Part shown: in pieces, positions 7,907 to 16,471 of the stretch
Layout: each line of letters begins with the position of its first letter
Numbering within the stretch: position 1 is the stretch's first letter
Source: Actinopolymorpha alba DSM 45243
GTDB lineage: Bacteria; Actinomycetota; Actinomycetes; Propionibacteriales; Actinopolymorphaceae
Reading direction: 5' to 3'
DNA length: 64,000 nucleotides
Assembly (NCBI RefSeq): GCF_000373925.1
Contig: NZ_KB892708.1
Span: 1-64,000 of the forward strand
Notes under the pieces: model-generated
Seen by the model: only the letters and a program-made list of their open reading frames with translations
Database searches by the model: none
Told to the model about the DNA's origin: nothing
Made by a program: the position numbers and the translations under genes

Positions 7907-9310
7907 CTAGCTGGCCTGGCTCACGCTCGACATGTTGAAGTCGGGCACCCGCAACGCCGGCGCGGCCACCCGCGGGAAGTAATCACCCCACTCGCGAGAG
8001 AACGCCGGCACGGTCACCCCCGATTCGGAGAAGCGGCTCAGCAGGTCGACCGGACTCTCGTTGAACCGGAAGTTGTTGACCTCCCCGACCACCTCGCCGT
8101 TCTCGACCAGGTAGACGCCATCGCGGGTCAGACCGGTGAGCAGCAGCGTCTGCGGGTCGACCTCGCGGATGTACCACAGGCAGGTCAGGAGCAGGCCCCG
8201 CTTGGTGCCCGCGACCAGGTCGTCAAGGGAAGCTTGCGTGTCAGGCACGTCCAGGATGAGGTTGTCGACGAACGGCGTCACCGCGAGGTCGGTGAGCTCG
8301 GCCGAATGGCGGGTCGTCGCGAGGGCCGCCAACTCGCCGTCGCGGATCCACTCGGTCGGCGCGAGCGACAGACCGTTGTCGAAGACGCTCTGGGTGCCGG
8401 ACGACGCGTGCGCCACCACGAAGGGCGCGCACTCCAGACCGGTGTATGCCGGATCGGAGCGCAGGTTGAGGTTGACAGGGGAGAGGCGCTCGCCGACGCG
8501 GGTGCCGCCGCCCTGCTTGGAGTAGACCGTCTGCCCGTCGTGAGCGTCGCGGGCCGACATTGTCCAGTAGGCGTAGATGAGCAGGTCGGCGACGGCCGTC
8601 GGCGGTAGGACCGTTTCGTAACGGCCCGCCGCCAGGTCGACCTTGCGTTCTGACCAGGCGAGGCGGCGGTCGAGGTCGGCCGCCAGGCTCGTCACGTCGA
8701 CGTCCTGGAAGTCCCTGGTCGCCTTACCGACCCAGGCTGAGCGGCTGAGGTCAGGGGACTTGCCCGTCATGGTGACGAAGCCGGTGGGTTGGACGTGCCG
8801 GAGGCGTACGCCGGTCGAGGTGCCGAGGTAGGTCGTCGTCAGGTCGTGCTCGACGTACCCGTAGTGGTGGATGCCGGTGTCACGGGCGCGCCCGAATGCC
8901 TCGCCGAGTGCTGGCGCGAACGTGTCGAAGACGTGGATGGACGTCTCGGCCGGCGGGGTGTCCCAGCCGGGCGCGGCGTCACCCTCGATCAGGGGGCGGG
9001 CGTCCTCGGCGGGCTCGTTGTCCCGCGCGACCTCCTCAGCGGCACGGACGACCGCGTCGATGTCGTCGTTCGTCAGCACGTTGCGGCTGACGACACCGGA
9101 CGAGACGCCGGTGTTGCCGGCGATCGTCGCGATGACGGTGAGGGAACGCGTCACCATCACGCCGTTGGTGGTGAGGGTGTTGTTGGCCCAGCGAAGGTTG
9201 GCGCTCGAGGACTCGGTGGCAAGGACGACGCAGCCGTCGGCCTTCGACCGGGCCAGTGCCCGCTCGACGGTCTCCTGAAGAGTCAGCTCGCTGCTCAAGG
9301 GACTGCTCAC
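7907..9310 (-). CDS. pmbA: TldE/PmbA family metalloprotease subunit
   Basis: 467 residues from GTG 9310, whose GTGA overlaps the stop of tldD. It has the two-domain PmbA layout: an N-terminal domain with ALARSKADGCVVLATESSSANLRWANN and a C-terminal domain with TSGTQSVFDNG and LLLTGLTRDGVYLVENGE. TldE lacks the HExxxH zinc motif of its partner. In characterised systems TldD/TldE form a heterodimeric protease that trims unfolded peptides and matures ribosomally made peptides. An upstream continuation of the frame is antisense or overlapping sequence and is not taken as coding. Confidence 0.88.
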   Translation of the reverse strand: MSSPLSSELTLQETVERALARSKADGCVVLATESSSANLRWANNTLTTNGVMVTRSLTVIATIAGNTGVSSGVVSRNVLTNDDIDAVVRAAEEVARDNEPAEDARPLIEGDAAPGWDTPPAETSIHVFDTFAPALGEAFGRARDTGIHHYGYVEHDLTTTYLGTSTGVRLRHVQPTGFVTMTGKSPDLSRSAWVGKATRDFQDVDVTSLAADLDRRLAWSERKVDLAAGRYETVLPPTAVADLLIYAYWTMSARDAHDGQTVYSKQGGGTRVGERLSPVNLNLRSDPAYTGLECAPFVVAHASSGTQSVFDNGLSLAPTEWIRDGELAALATTRHSAELTDLAVTPFVDNLILDVPDTQASLDDLVAGTKRGLLLTCLWYIREVDPQTLLLTGLTRDGVYLVENGEVVGEVNNFRFNESPVDLLSRFSESGVTVPAFSREWGDYFPRVAAPALRVPDFNMSSVSQAS

Positions 9311-10815
9311 CGTCCTGATTCCTGGGTCGTGTTGAGGATGCGCACACCGCGGAAGAGCGCCGAGGGGCAGCCGTGACTCACCGGCGCGACCTGGCCGGGT
9401 TGGGCCTTGCCGCAGTTGAAGGCCCCACCGAGGACCCACGTCTGCGGCCCGCCCACGGCCTCCATCGAACCCCAGAAGTCGGTGGTGATGGCCTGGTAGG
9501 CGACGTCACGGACCTGGCCGGCGAGCCTGCCGCCCTCGATGCGGTAGAACCGCTGCCCAGTGAACTGAAAGTTGAATCTCTGCATGTCGATCGACCATGA
9601 CCGGTCACCCACGACGTAGATGCCGCGCTCGACCCCGCTGATCAGCTCGTCGGTCGAGGGGCCGTCGGCGGCCGGCTGGAGCGAGACGTTCGCCATCCGC
9701 TGCACCGGGATGTGCGACGGCGAGTCGGCGAACGCGCAGCCGTTGGAGCGGTCATAGCCGAAGCTGTGGGCAATCCGGCGGTCGAGCTGGTAGCCGACGA
9801 GGGTGCCGTCCTTCACGATGTCCCAGGACTGCCCGGCCACGCCTTCGTCGTCGTAACCGACACTCGCCAGACCGTGCTGGACCGTGCGGTCACCCGTGAC
9901 GTGCATGATGCCGGAGCCGTAGCGCAGGGTGCCGAGCTTGTCGGGGGTGGCGAACGACGTGCCCGCGTAGTTGGCTTCGTAGCCGAGGGCCCGGTCGAGC
10001 TCGGTCGCGTGCCCGATCGACTCGTGGATGGTGAGCCAGAGGTTCGACGGGTCGATCACCAGGTCGTACGAACCCGCCTCCACACCCGGCGCCTTGAGCT
10101 TGGCGGCCAGCAGGTCGGGGATCTCGGCGAGCTCGGCGTTCCAGTCCCAGGTGGTGCCCGTGAGGTACTCCCACCCGCGCCCGACCGGCGGCGCGAGGGT
10201 GCGCATCGAGTCGAACCGGCCCGACTCGGGATCGGTGCCGAACGCCTCGAGGGTGGGGTTGAGCCGCACCCGCTGCTGGGTCGTGACGGTGCCCTTGCTG
10301 TCGGCGTAGAACTTCTGCTCCTTGACCTGCCGCAGCGTCGCCGTCGCGTGGGCCACGCTCTCAGCCGCGAGAAGCCGGCGACTCCAGTCGGCCAGCAGCT
10401 CGACCTTCTGGGACTCGTCGACGGTGAAGGGATCGACGTCGTACGCCGACACCCACGTGACGTTGTTATAGAGGGGCTCGTCGGCCAGCTCGATGCGTTC
10501 GGCGTTCATGCCGGCCGCGACCTGGGCGACCTCGACCGCCTGCTCGGCGACGCGGACCGCCTCCGCCGGCGTCAGGACGACGCTCGCCGCGAACCCCCAG
10601 GTCCCGTTGTGGATGACCCGGACCGCGAACCCGGTGTCCTCGCCGTCGTGGCTGCCGACGAGCCGGGCATCACGCAGGGAGAGGTTCTGGGTGCGGATCC
10701 GCTCCAGCCGGAAGGAGGCGTGCTCAGCACCCAGGTCGCGGGCGCGGCTCAGCGCGGCGTCAGCGAGAGTGCGGAGCGGGAGGGTGAGGAAGTTCTCATC
10801 GATCTCGTGCGGCAC
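9307..10815 (-). CDS. tldD: TldD family metallopeptidase, catalytic subunit
   Basis: 502 residues. The zinc motif HESIGHATELDRALGYE gives HExxxH, as in TldD. SAYDVDPF and the GxGxxRGxRIL-like C-terminus (GCPSALFRGVRILN) are also family features. It is immediately upstream of the TldE gene with a 4-bp overlap, so the two subunits are made together. No precursor-peptide gene for a microcin-like product is evident nearby, which favours a housekeeping proteolytic role. ATG 10815 gives the normal family N-terminus. Confidence 0.9.
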   Translation of the reverse strand: MPHEIDENFLTLPLRTLADAALSRARDLGAEHASFRLERIRTQNLSLRDARLVGSHDGEDTGFAVRVIHNGTWGFAASVVLTPAEAVRVAEQAVEVAQVAAGMNAERIELADEPLYNNVTWVSAYDVDPFTVDESQKVELLADWSRRLLAAESVAHATATLRQVKEQKFYADSKGTVTTQQRVRLNPTLEAFGTDPESGRFDSMRTLAPPVGRGWEYLTGTTWDWNAELAEIPDLLAAKLKAPGVEAGSYDLVIDPSNLWLTIHESIGHATELDRALGYEANYAGTSFATPDKLGTLRYGSGIMHVTGDRTVQHGLASVGYDDEGVAGQSWDIVKDGTLVGYQLDRRIAHSFGYDRSNGCAFADSPSHIPVQRMANVSLQPAADGPSTDELISGVERGIYVVGDRSWSIDMQRFNFQFTGQRFYRIEGGRLAGQVRDVAYQAITTDFWGSMEAVGGPQTWVLGGAFNCGKAQPGQVAPVSHGCPSALFRGVRILNTTQESGR

Positions 10816-10878
10816 GCCGACGACCTTATCGGTCCGAACCCCATTGCTGTGGTGATCATGCTCAAGTCGTGACCGAAA

Positions 10879-10905
10879 GCGCCCTCTGCTGATGGCAGAG
10901 GGCGC
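10879..10905 (-). terminator. Terminator of the sugar operon
   Basis: gcgccctctgc (10879-10889) and gcagagggcgc (10895-10905) are perfect 11-bp complements with a 5-base loop. On the reverse strand the stem is followed by TTTC. It lies 19 bp beyond the GH130 stop codon. Confidence 0.8.
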
Positions 10906-10923
10906 CCCTGTGTGCGCGACCTC

Positions 10924-12009
10924 TCAGGAGATCCGGTCGAGCCGGGCCACACCGATCTTGGCGTCGGCCATGCCGTAGAACACGAAACGTACGCCGTCGA
11001 TCTCCTCGATGGTGGTCGGGAAGACGACGTTGGCGACGGTCCCGGTGCGCTCGTCGTCGGTCTCCGGCTCGAGGATCGGCTCGGGTGTACGCGCGATGAC
11101 GCGCGCGACGTCCTCGGGGTCGAGCAGCATCGCGCCGGCGCCGTACCTCACCTGCTGCGTGGTCGGGTCCCAGCCCGGAGGGATGTGTCCACTGACCCCG
11201 TGGTGGATCAGCAGCCAGCCTTCGTCGACCCGGATCGGCGGCGGACCCGCACCGATCTTGAGCTCCTCGAAGGCGTACTCCGACATGGCGACCTGCCGAT
11301 GGTCGTGCAGGTGGGTCAGCGCGCTGAGGTCGCGTTGGGCCGCCGCCGCCGAGACGTACGACACCCAGATGCCGGGACGGTCATCGGTGACACCGGCCGG
11401 GAGGTGCGTCCCTTCGCCGGGACGGAGCCAGCCGAGGTCCCACATCGGGCGGTGCAGCATCGCGTACGCCAGCTCGCCGTCGGGTCCCGGCACCGGCTCC
11501 GGGAAGAACACCGTGTCCTTGTTGGGGAACAGGTTCACGTCGGTGTCAAGGTCGGCTTGATACTCGAAGTGGAGTGGCCCGAGGCGGCGCCAGGTCCGCA
11601 GGTCCTCCGACACCGCGAGCGCGGGCTTGGGACCGAGCGGGCCGTACGCGACGTACGTCATCAGGTGGACGCCCAGCGAGGGCACCCACGTCGTGCGCGG
11701 GTCCTCAACCCCAGCGTTGTTGAGCCCGCGTTCCCAGCCGGCGTCTGGTGCGAGGACGACACCTCGGCGTTCGACTCCGACCGGTACACCGTCGCGGACG
11801 ACGATCTCGGCGAGACCGACCCGCGACACGTTTCCAGGCGCGACCAGCCGGGGGAGCAGATACAACTGCCCATCGGGTGTACGCCCACTCGCGGGGTTCA
11901 GGACGCCCTCAGCCTCCCACTCGTTACCGGGCTCGGGTGCCATCACGACACCGAGCCGGGTAAGCGTGTAAGGCACGGTGGTGGCGACTTTGGTCGATGG
12001 ATCGCTCAA
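10924..12009 (-). CDS. Glycoside hydrolase family 130 protein (beta-mannoside phosphorylase-type)
   Basis: 361 residues with the five-bladed propeller character of GH130: NPASGRTPDGQLYLLPRLV near the start, then NAGVEDPRTTWV, whose aspartate is the catalytic acid of the family, and LIHHGVSGHIPPGW later. GH130 enzymes phosphorolyse or hydrolyse beta-1,2- or beta-1,4-mannosides in the cytoplasm. It is the last gene of the LacI/ABC operon, 4 bp after the permease gene, so it probably degrades the imported oligosaccharide. Mannoside specificity is family-based inference. Confidence 0.88.
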   Translation of the reverse strand: MSDPSTKVATTVPYTLTRLGVVMAPEPGNEWEAEGVLNPASGRTPDGQLYLLPRLVAPGNVSRVGLAEIVVRDGVPVGVERRGVVLAPDAGWERGLNNAGVEDPRTTWVPSLGVHLMTYVAYGPLGPKPALAVSEDLRTWRRLGPLHFEYQADLDTDVNLFPNKDTVFFPEPVPGPDGELAYAMLHRPMWDLGWLRPGEGTHLPAGVTDDRPGIWVSYVSAAAAQRDLSALTHLHDHRQVAMSEYAFEELKIGAGPPPIRVDEGWLLIHHGVSGHIPPGWDPTTQQVRYGAGAMLLDPEDVARVIARTPEPILEPETDDERTGTVANVVFPTTIEEIDGVRFVFYGMADAKIGVARLDRIS

Positions 12010-12013
12010 CGGA

Positions 12014-12952
12014 TCAACCCTTCACACTGCTTCCGAGGTTCGTGGACACAAAGTGGCGCTGGAAGAGAAGGAACAGCGCGACCGCCGGCGCGGCCAGCAC
12101 ACACGCGCCAGCGAGGATCGCGCCGAACGGGTTCGCCGCTCGCGCCGCGACGTTGTTCATGTAGTTCGCGAGGGAAACCGCGAGCGGCTGCATGCCGGCT
12201 TCCTTCGTGATCAGGAAGGGCCAGAGGAATTCGTTCCAGGGCCCGATGAAGGTCAGGAGTACCGCGGTCAGCAAGGCCGGCTTGACGAGGGGAACCGCCA
12301 CCCGCAGCAGGATGGTCAGCTCGCTCGCACCGTCGATCCGGGCCGCGTCGAACAACTCACGCGGCAGCTGCAGGAAATACTGCCGGAAGACGAACACCGC
12401 CGTCGAATTGATCGCGAACGGCAGGATCATGCCCAGGTAGCTGTCCGCCAGCCCGTAGTTGCGCACGATCAGGACATACAGCGGGACGGTCAGGAGTTGG
12501 AACGGCACGACCTGGACCAGCACCATGACATTGAAGGCGACGCCGCGGCCGCGGAACTCCAGTTGGGCGAGCGCGTATCCGGCGAGAACGCCGAACACCA
12601 CGGTGCCGAGGATCACCCCACCGGTGAAGATTCCTGAATTGATCAGCGACTGGAGAAGGTCGATCGCTCCGTTGATCTCGCGGTAGTTGTGCAACGTGAG
12701 GTTGCCGGGATTGGGGAACGCTCCGCCCGGAGAGCTGTCCGGCTCGGCCTGCAAGCTGCCGATGAGCATGTAATAGAAGGGGAAAAGAAAGACGAATGCT
12801 CCGGCCAGCAGCGTGAGAAAACGAAAGACCGGTGCGTGTCGGCGACGTGGCTGCCCGGCATGCCTTGGCTGCTCTGCTCGCCTTGGTGCGGCCCGGCCGG
12901 GAGCGCGGGCGGTTGCGATGTCGGTGTCAGGGGTCAGCGCCACCAGGATCAC
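12014..12952 (-). CDS. Carbohydrate ABC transporter permease (MalG type)
   Basis: 312 residues with about six hydrophobic segments (first at FLTLLAGAFVFLFPFYYML). The EAA loop is FDAARIDGASELTILLRVAVPLVKPA, which docks on the ATPase. It overlaps the partner permease by 4 bp and is followed closely by GH130. No ATPase gene lies in the operon, so a shared MsiK-like ATPase elsewhere probably energises it, as is common for actinobacterial sugar importers. The first 40 residues are a charged Arg-rich cytoplasmic extension. Confidence 0.9.
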   Translation of the reverse strand: MILVALTPDTDIATARAPGRAAPRRAEQPRHAGQPRRRHAPVFRFLTLLAGAFVFLFPFYYMLIGSLQAEPDSSPGGAFPNPGNLTLHNYREINGAIDLLQSLINSGIFTGGVILGTVVFGVLAGYALAQLEFRGRGVAFNVMVLVQVVPFQLLTVPLYVLIVRNYGLADSYLGMILPFAINSTAVFVFRQYFLQLPRELFDAARIDGASELTILLRVAVPLVKPALLTAVLLTFIGPWNEFLWPFLITKEAGMQPLAVSLANYMNNVAARAANPFGAILAGACVLAAPAVALFLLFQRHFVSTNLGSSVKG

Positions 12953-13884
12953 TCCCTCTCCAGCAGTCGACGTTGGAGCAGCGCGACGAGGAGTACACCG
13001 ATCACGAGAATCACCCCGATGGCCGAAGCGATGTCGGGGTTGCCCTGCTCGATTCCGCGTTGGTACATCAGCAACACCGGCGAGGTGGACGCGCCGTCAG
13101 GCCCGCCGCCGCCGGTGAGTAGGTACGGCTCAGTGAACAGGTTCGCCCCGGTGACCGTCGCGAGCAGCACGACCAGTGTGGTTGCCGGGCGTACGCCTGG
13201 CACGGTGACCGACAGGAACGACTGCCAGCGGCCGGCACCGTCGACCGCGGCGGACTCGTACAACTCCTTCGGCACGTTCTGCAACGCCGCCAGGTAGAGC
13301 AGGATGAAGAAGCCGAGCTGCTTCCAGGTCACATAGACCGCCACCGTGGGCATCGCCAAGTGTTCGTTGACAAGCCACGAAGGACTTGGAGCGAGTGGGC
13401 CCAGGAGGGAGTTGACCAAGCCGTTCGAGTTGAAAAGGAACAGCCACACTCCGACCACCGCGACGCTGGCGGTGATGTACGGCACGTAGTAGCTGACGCG
13501 GAAGAACGTGCGAAGCCGGATCGCCGCGTTGAGCGCCGTGGCCAGCAGCAGCGACAGCACCACTGTCAACGGAACGTTGATGACGAGGAACACCAGGATG
13601 TTCCGGAACGCCTGCCACACCGTCGGATCCCCGAGCACGGCCGCGTAGTTGGCGAACCCGACGAACGGCCGGTCCACGATGGCGCCGGGGGCGGCGAAGA
13701 AATAGTCGTGGAACGACATGTAGACCGCGAAGCCGAGCGGATAGGCGAAGACCGCGGCGAGGAAGAGCAGGTACGGCGCGACGAAGAAGGCCCCGAGCGG
13801 TTGGCTCCCGAACACCTTGCTGGCGACCCGGCCGGCCAGCCGGCCCGCTGGTGGGCGGGCCGGCTGCTGGAAGGTGGCTGTCAC
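12949..13884 (-). CDS. Carbohydrate ABC transporter permease (MalF type)
   Basis: 311 residues with about six transmembrane segments, beginning with PLGAFFVAPYLLFLAAVFAYP. The EAA motif is YESAAVDGAGRWQSFLSVTVPGVRP. It pairs with the MalG-type permease, whose ATG overlaps this stop codon, and follows the binding-protein gene by 27 bp. Together they form the membrane channel of the oligosaccharide importer. Confidence 0.9.
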   Translation of the reverse strand: MTATFQQPARPPAGRLAGRVASKVFGSQPLGAFFVAPYLLFLAAVFAYPLGFAVYMSFHDYFFAAPGAIVDRPFVGFANYAAVLGDPTVWQAFRNILVFLVINVPLTVVLSLLLATALNAAIRLRTFFRVSYYVPYITASVAVVGVWLFLFNSNGLVNSLLGPLAPSPSWLVNEHLAMPTVAVYVTWKQLGFFILLYLAALQNVPKELYESAAVDGAGRWQSFLSVTVPGVRPATTLVVLLATVTGANLFTEPYLLTGGGGPDGASTSPVLLMYQRGIEQGNPDIASAIGVILVIGVLLVALLQRRLLERE

Positions 13885-13911
13885 GTTCGCACCTCAGGCA
13901 TGGTTCGCACC

Positions 13912-15204
13912 TCAGGACTGTCCGGCCAGGCCGTCGATCTTCGATGCGGCGCTGTCGAATGCGGGCTCGACGCCCTGCTTGCCGAAGATGACCGACCGGG
14001 CGTACGCGTCGCGGAACGTCTGCCAGATCTCGATGGAGTTCGGGACGTTCGGAACCTCAACCGTGCGGTCGGCCTGGGCCGCGAAGTTCTGGTACTCCGG
14101 GTTCTTGGCGAAGTAGTCCGGGTAGGCGCTGGCGAGATCCGCCCTCATCGGCATCTGGCCGGTCAGCTCGAGCAGCTTGCCGTCCTGCTCCTTGCTGGTG
14201 GCGAACTTCAGGACGTCCCACGCGGTGGCGCGGTTCTTGCAGGAGGAGTACATCGCGACGTTCTTGGCATCGCTGAAGGTGTGGATGTCGCCGGCCGGCG
14301 CGCCCTTGGAGGTGGGGATCGGTGCCACACCCCAGTCGACCTTGTCTTTGTACGACGCGATCGCCCACGGTCCGACGATGGCCATCGCGGCCTTGCCCTC
14401 GGCGAAGGAGTCGCCGTTGTAGGCCTCCTGCGAGGCGAGCTTCTCGGCGTACAAGGTCTTCCAGAAGTCCGCGACCTCGAACCCAGCGGCGGAACTGAAC
14501 TGCGACTTACCGTCCTCGACCAACTGCTTGCCGCCGGTCTCCGCGGCGTACAAGGGGTAGAAGTCGAACCAGGACTGGAAGAACTCACTCGTCGGGGCCG
14601 GCCAGATCGCACGTGGAGCGGCGCCGCTCTTCACCACCTTGCGGGCGGTCGCGAGAAACTCGTCATAAGTCTGCAAGGGCGGCTTGGCGGTGCTGATTCC
14701 AGCCTTGGCGAACACCTTCTTGTTGTAGAAGATCATCACCGGATTGGATTTCCAGGGCACCTGGTAATACTTGCCGTCGGGCGAGACGTACTGCTTGGCC
14801 CGGGTGCCGGTGCGGCTCTCGAGGTATTTCTTGGCGTCCGGGAAGTCATCGAGCGCGACCAGACCGCCCTGCTTCTGGAACTGCGGTACGGCCGCGGGGG
14901 CGGTATTGAAGATCAGGCACGGTGCGTTGCCGGCGGTGATGGCGGCACCGATCACTTCCTCAGAACTCTTGCCCGCCGGGATCTCCTGCGCAGTGATCTT
15001 CTGGTCGGGATGCGCGGCGTTCCAGGCCGCCGTCATCTGCTTACCCCAGGCGACTTCCTGCTCGTTGTTGGAATACCAGATCTTGATCGGTCCGCGCGCC
15101 TTGGCCGCGTCGGACGTTGCGGTGCCATCGCCACTGCCGCCGCAGGCTGCGGCGGCAGTGGCCAGTACTACGGCGAGGGCTGCGGTCGTGAGGGTGCGTT
15201 TCAT
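13912..15204 (-). CDS. Sugar ABC transporter substrate-binding lipoprotein
   Basis: 430 residues, extracellular solute-binding protein family 1. The N-terminus is a lipoprotein signal: MKRTLTTAALAVVLATAA, then a lipobox ending in AACGG, so it is anchored outside the membrane. The mature part has the two-lobed periplasmic-binding pattern (IKIWYSNNEQEVAWGKQM, then LVALDDFPDAKKYL). Its start codon overlaps the LacI stop codon (TAATG). It would deliver the oligosaccharide to the two downstream permeases. Confidence 0.9.
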   Translation of the reverse strand: MKRTLTTAALAVVLATAAAACGGSGDGTATSDAAKARGPIKIWYSNNEQEVAWGKQMTAAWNAAHPDQKITAQEIPAGKSSEEVIGAAITAGNAPCLIFNTAPAAVPQFQKQGGLVALDDFPDAKKYLESRTGTRAKQYVSPDGKYYQVPWKSNPVMIFYNKKVFAKAGISTAKPPLQTYDEFLATARKVVKSGAAPRAIWPAPTSEFFQSWFDFYPLYAAETGGKQLVEDGKSQFSSAAGFEVADFWKTLYAEKLASQEAYNGDSFAEGKAAMAIVGPWAIASYKDKVDWGVAPIPTSKGAPAGDIHTFSDAKNVAMYSSCKNRATAWDVLKFATSKEQDGKLLELTGQMPMRADLASAYPDYFAKNPEYQNFAAQADRTVEVPNVPNSIEIWQTFRDAYARSVIFGKQGVEPAFDSAASKIDGLAGQS

Positions 15205-16247
15205 TACTTCTCCGAGGGGCTTGACTGCACGCGGTGCTGTGCGGTTGATCGACGGGCGACCAACTGCGCGGGTTCGAGTTTGACGTCACCTACGGCTTCG
15301 CCGTCGATCAGGGAAAGGAGCGCGCGGGCGGCGACCTGACCCCAGCCGAACACGTTCGTACGGACCGTGGTCAGCGCTGGGTGGATGTGCGCGGCCAACT
15401 CGGTGTCGTCGTATCCGGTCACCGAGAGATCGCCCGGCACCTGGAGACCGAGATCCTGCGCCGCACTGATGCCGGCGATCGCCATCAGGTCGTTGGCGTA
15501 GACGATCGCGGTCGGTCGGCTGGGTTGGCAGAGCAGCCGGCGGGTGGCGGCCGTGCCGCCGGCGGCGGTGAAGTCGGCGTCCTCGACCCGACCGGCGGGA
15601 AGACCGGCGGCGTCGAGCGCGTCGAGAAACGCCTGCTTGCGTTCGTGGCCATGGAGAAAGTCGTCTGGACCGGCCACGTGTGCGATGTCGGTGTGGCCGA
15701 GACCGACCAGGTGTTCGACCGCGGCGAGGATGCCCGGCCGGTGGTCAAGGCACACGGCAGGGAACGGCGAGGGTACGTCCGGCCGGTTGAGGGTGACAGC
15801 GGGTAGGCCGAGGTCTTCGACCAGCGGAACCCGCGGATCATGGCGCCGTAGGTCACTCAGGATCACACCGTCGACGCGGGCGTCCTCAGCGAGCCGTCGA
15901 TAGCCGTTCTCTTCGGCCGCCCCAGCCGCGACCACCTGGAGGACCAGTGCATGACCGCGTTCGGCGAGGACCGTCTCGACACCGGCGATGAACGACGGGA
16001 AGAACGGATCGGATCCGAGGAGCACGGGATCGCGGGCGAGAACCAACCCGAGCGCGAACGCCCGAGACACCGAAAGTGAGCGGGCTCGGGCATTCGGTCG
16101 CCACCCGAGCTCGGCCGCGGCGGCGAGGATGCGTTCCCTCGTCGCCGGAGCGACGCCTGGCCGGCCGTTCAGCGCGAACGACACGGCTCCCTTCGAGACG
16201 CCCGCGTGGCGCGCGACATCGGCGATCGTGGGACGTCGCCCTGCCAT
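15204..16247 (-). CDS. LacI family repressor of the GH130/ABC sugar operon
   Basis: 347 residues. The N-terminal DNA-binding domain is MAGRRPTIADVARHAGVSKG, with the hinge helix near residues 50-60, followed by the periplasmic-binding-like effector domain (LGLVLARDPVLLG, then VTGYDDTELAAHIHPALTTVR). It is the first gene of its own operon; the stop overlaps the binding-protein start, so repressor and transporter are made from one mRNA and the system is autoregulated. ATG 16247 has a gggagg ribosome site. Two palindromic operators overlap the promoter upstream. Confidence 0.93.
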   Translation of the reverse strand: MAGRRPTIADVARHAGVSKGAVSFALNGRPGVAPATRERILAAAAELGWRPNARARSLSVSRAFALGLVLARDPVLLGSDPFFPSFIAGVETVLAERGHALVLQVVAAGAAEENGYRRLAEDARVDGVILSDLRRHDPRVPLVEDLGLPAVTLNRPDVPSPFPAVCLDHRPGILAAVEHLVGLGHTDIAHVAGPDDFLHGHERKQAFLDALDAAGLPAGRVEDADFTAAGGTAATRRLLCQPSRPTAIVYANDLMAIAGISAAQDLGLQVPGDLSVTGYDDTELAAHIHPALTTVRTNVFGWGQVAARALLSLIDGEAVGDVKLEPAQLVARRSTAQHRVQSSPSEK

Positions 16248-16295
16248 CGCGCCTCCCTGGCCCAGACCCGCTCGTCGCTTAACCAGCTGGTAACA

Positions 16296-16321
16296 AAACC
16301 GGTTTAGAACTAAACCGGTTT
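16296..16321. promoter_or_regulatory. Twin LacI-family operators
   Basis: AAACCGGTTT occurs twice, at 16296-16305 and 16312-16321, with centres 16 bp apart; the whole block is itself almost a palindrome. LacI-family operators are typically CG-centred palindromes of this kind. The copies flank and overlap the -10 region of the operon promoter. Confidence 0.85.
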
Positions 16322-16337
16322 TGGGTCGGGATGTCAA
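16309..16337 (-). promoter_or_regulatory. Promoter of the sugar operon
   Basis: On the reverse strand TTGACA (16332-16337) is a perfect -35 box, followed after 17 bp by TTTAGT (16309-16314), a 4/6 match to the -10 consensus. Transcription would start near 16302, inside the promoter-proximal operator, and run into the lacI gene. Confidence 0.7.
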
Positions 16338-16387
16338 CACGTGTCGGAGTCAGCGAGGGTTCAGGTTGGTGTGCCTGGGCATGGAAT

Positions 16388-16418
16388 CGCGGTTGTCAAG
16401 GTGACCCTGACAACCGCG
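16388..16418 (-). terminator. Hairpin behind the aldo/keto reductase gene
   Basis: cgcggttgtca (16388-16398) pairs perfectly with tgacaaccgcg (16408-16418) around a 9-base loop. It lies about 50 bp beyond the reductase stop codon and has no T-tract. Confidence 0.6.
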
Positions 16419-16471
16419 GGTTCCGAGGTGTTGGCGCCGGCGAAACTCCGAGCCGGACGCCGCGTCGTGCT

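Noticed and set aside
13360-15339. Long open frame on the plus strand opposite the sugar operon
   Set aside because: GC-driven antisense frame; the reverse strand encodes clear ABC proteins and the plus-strand product has no domain.
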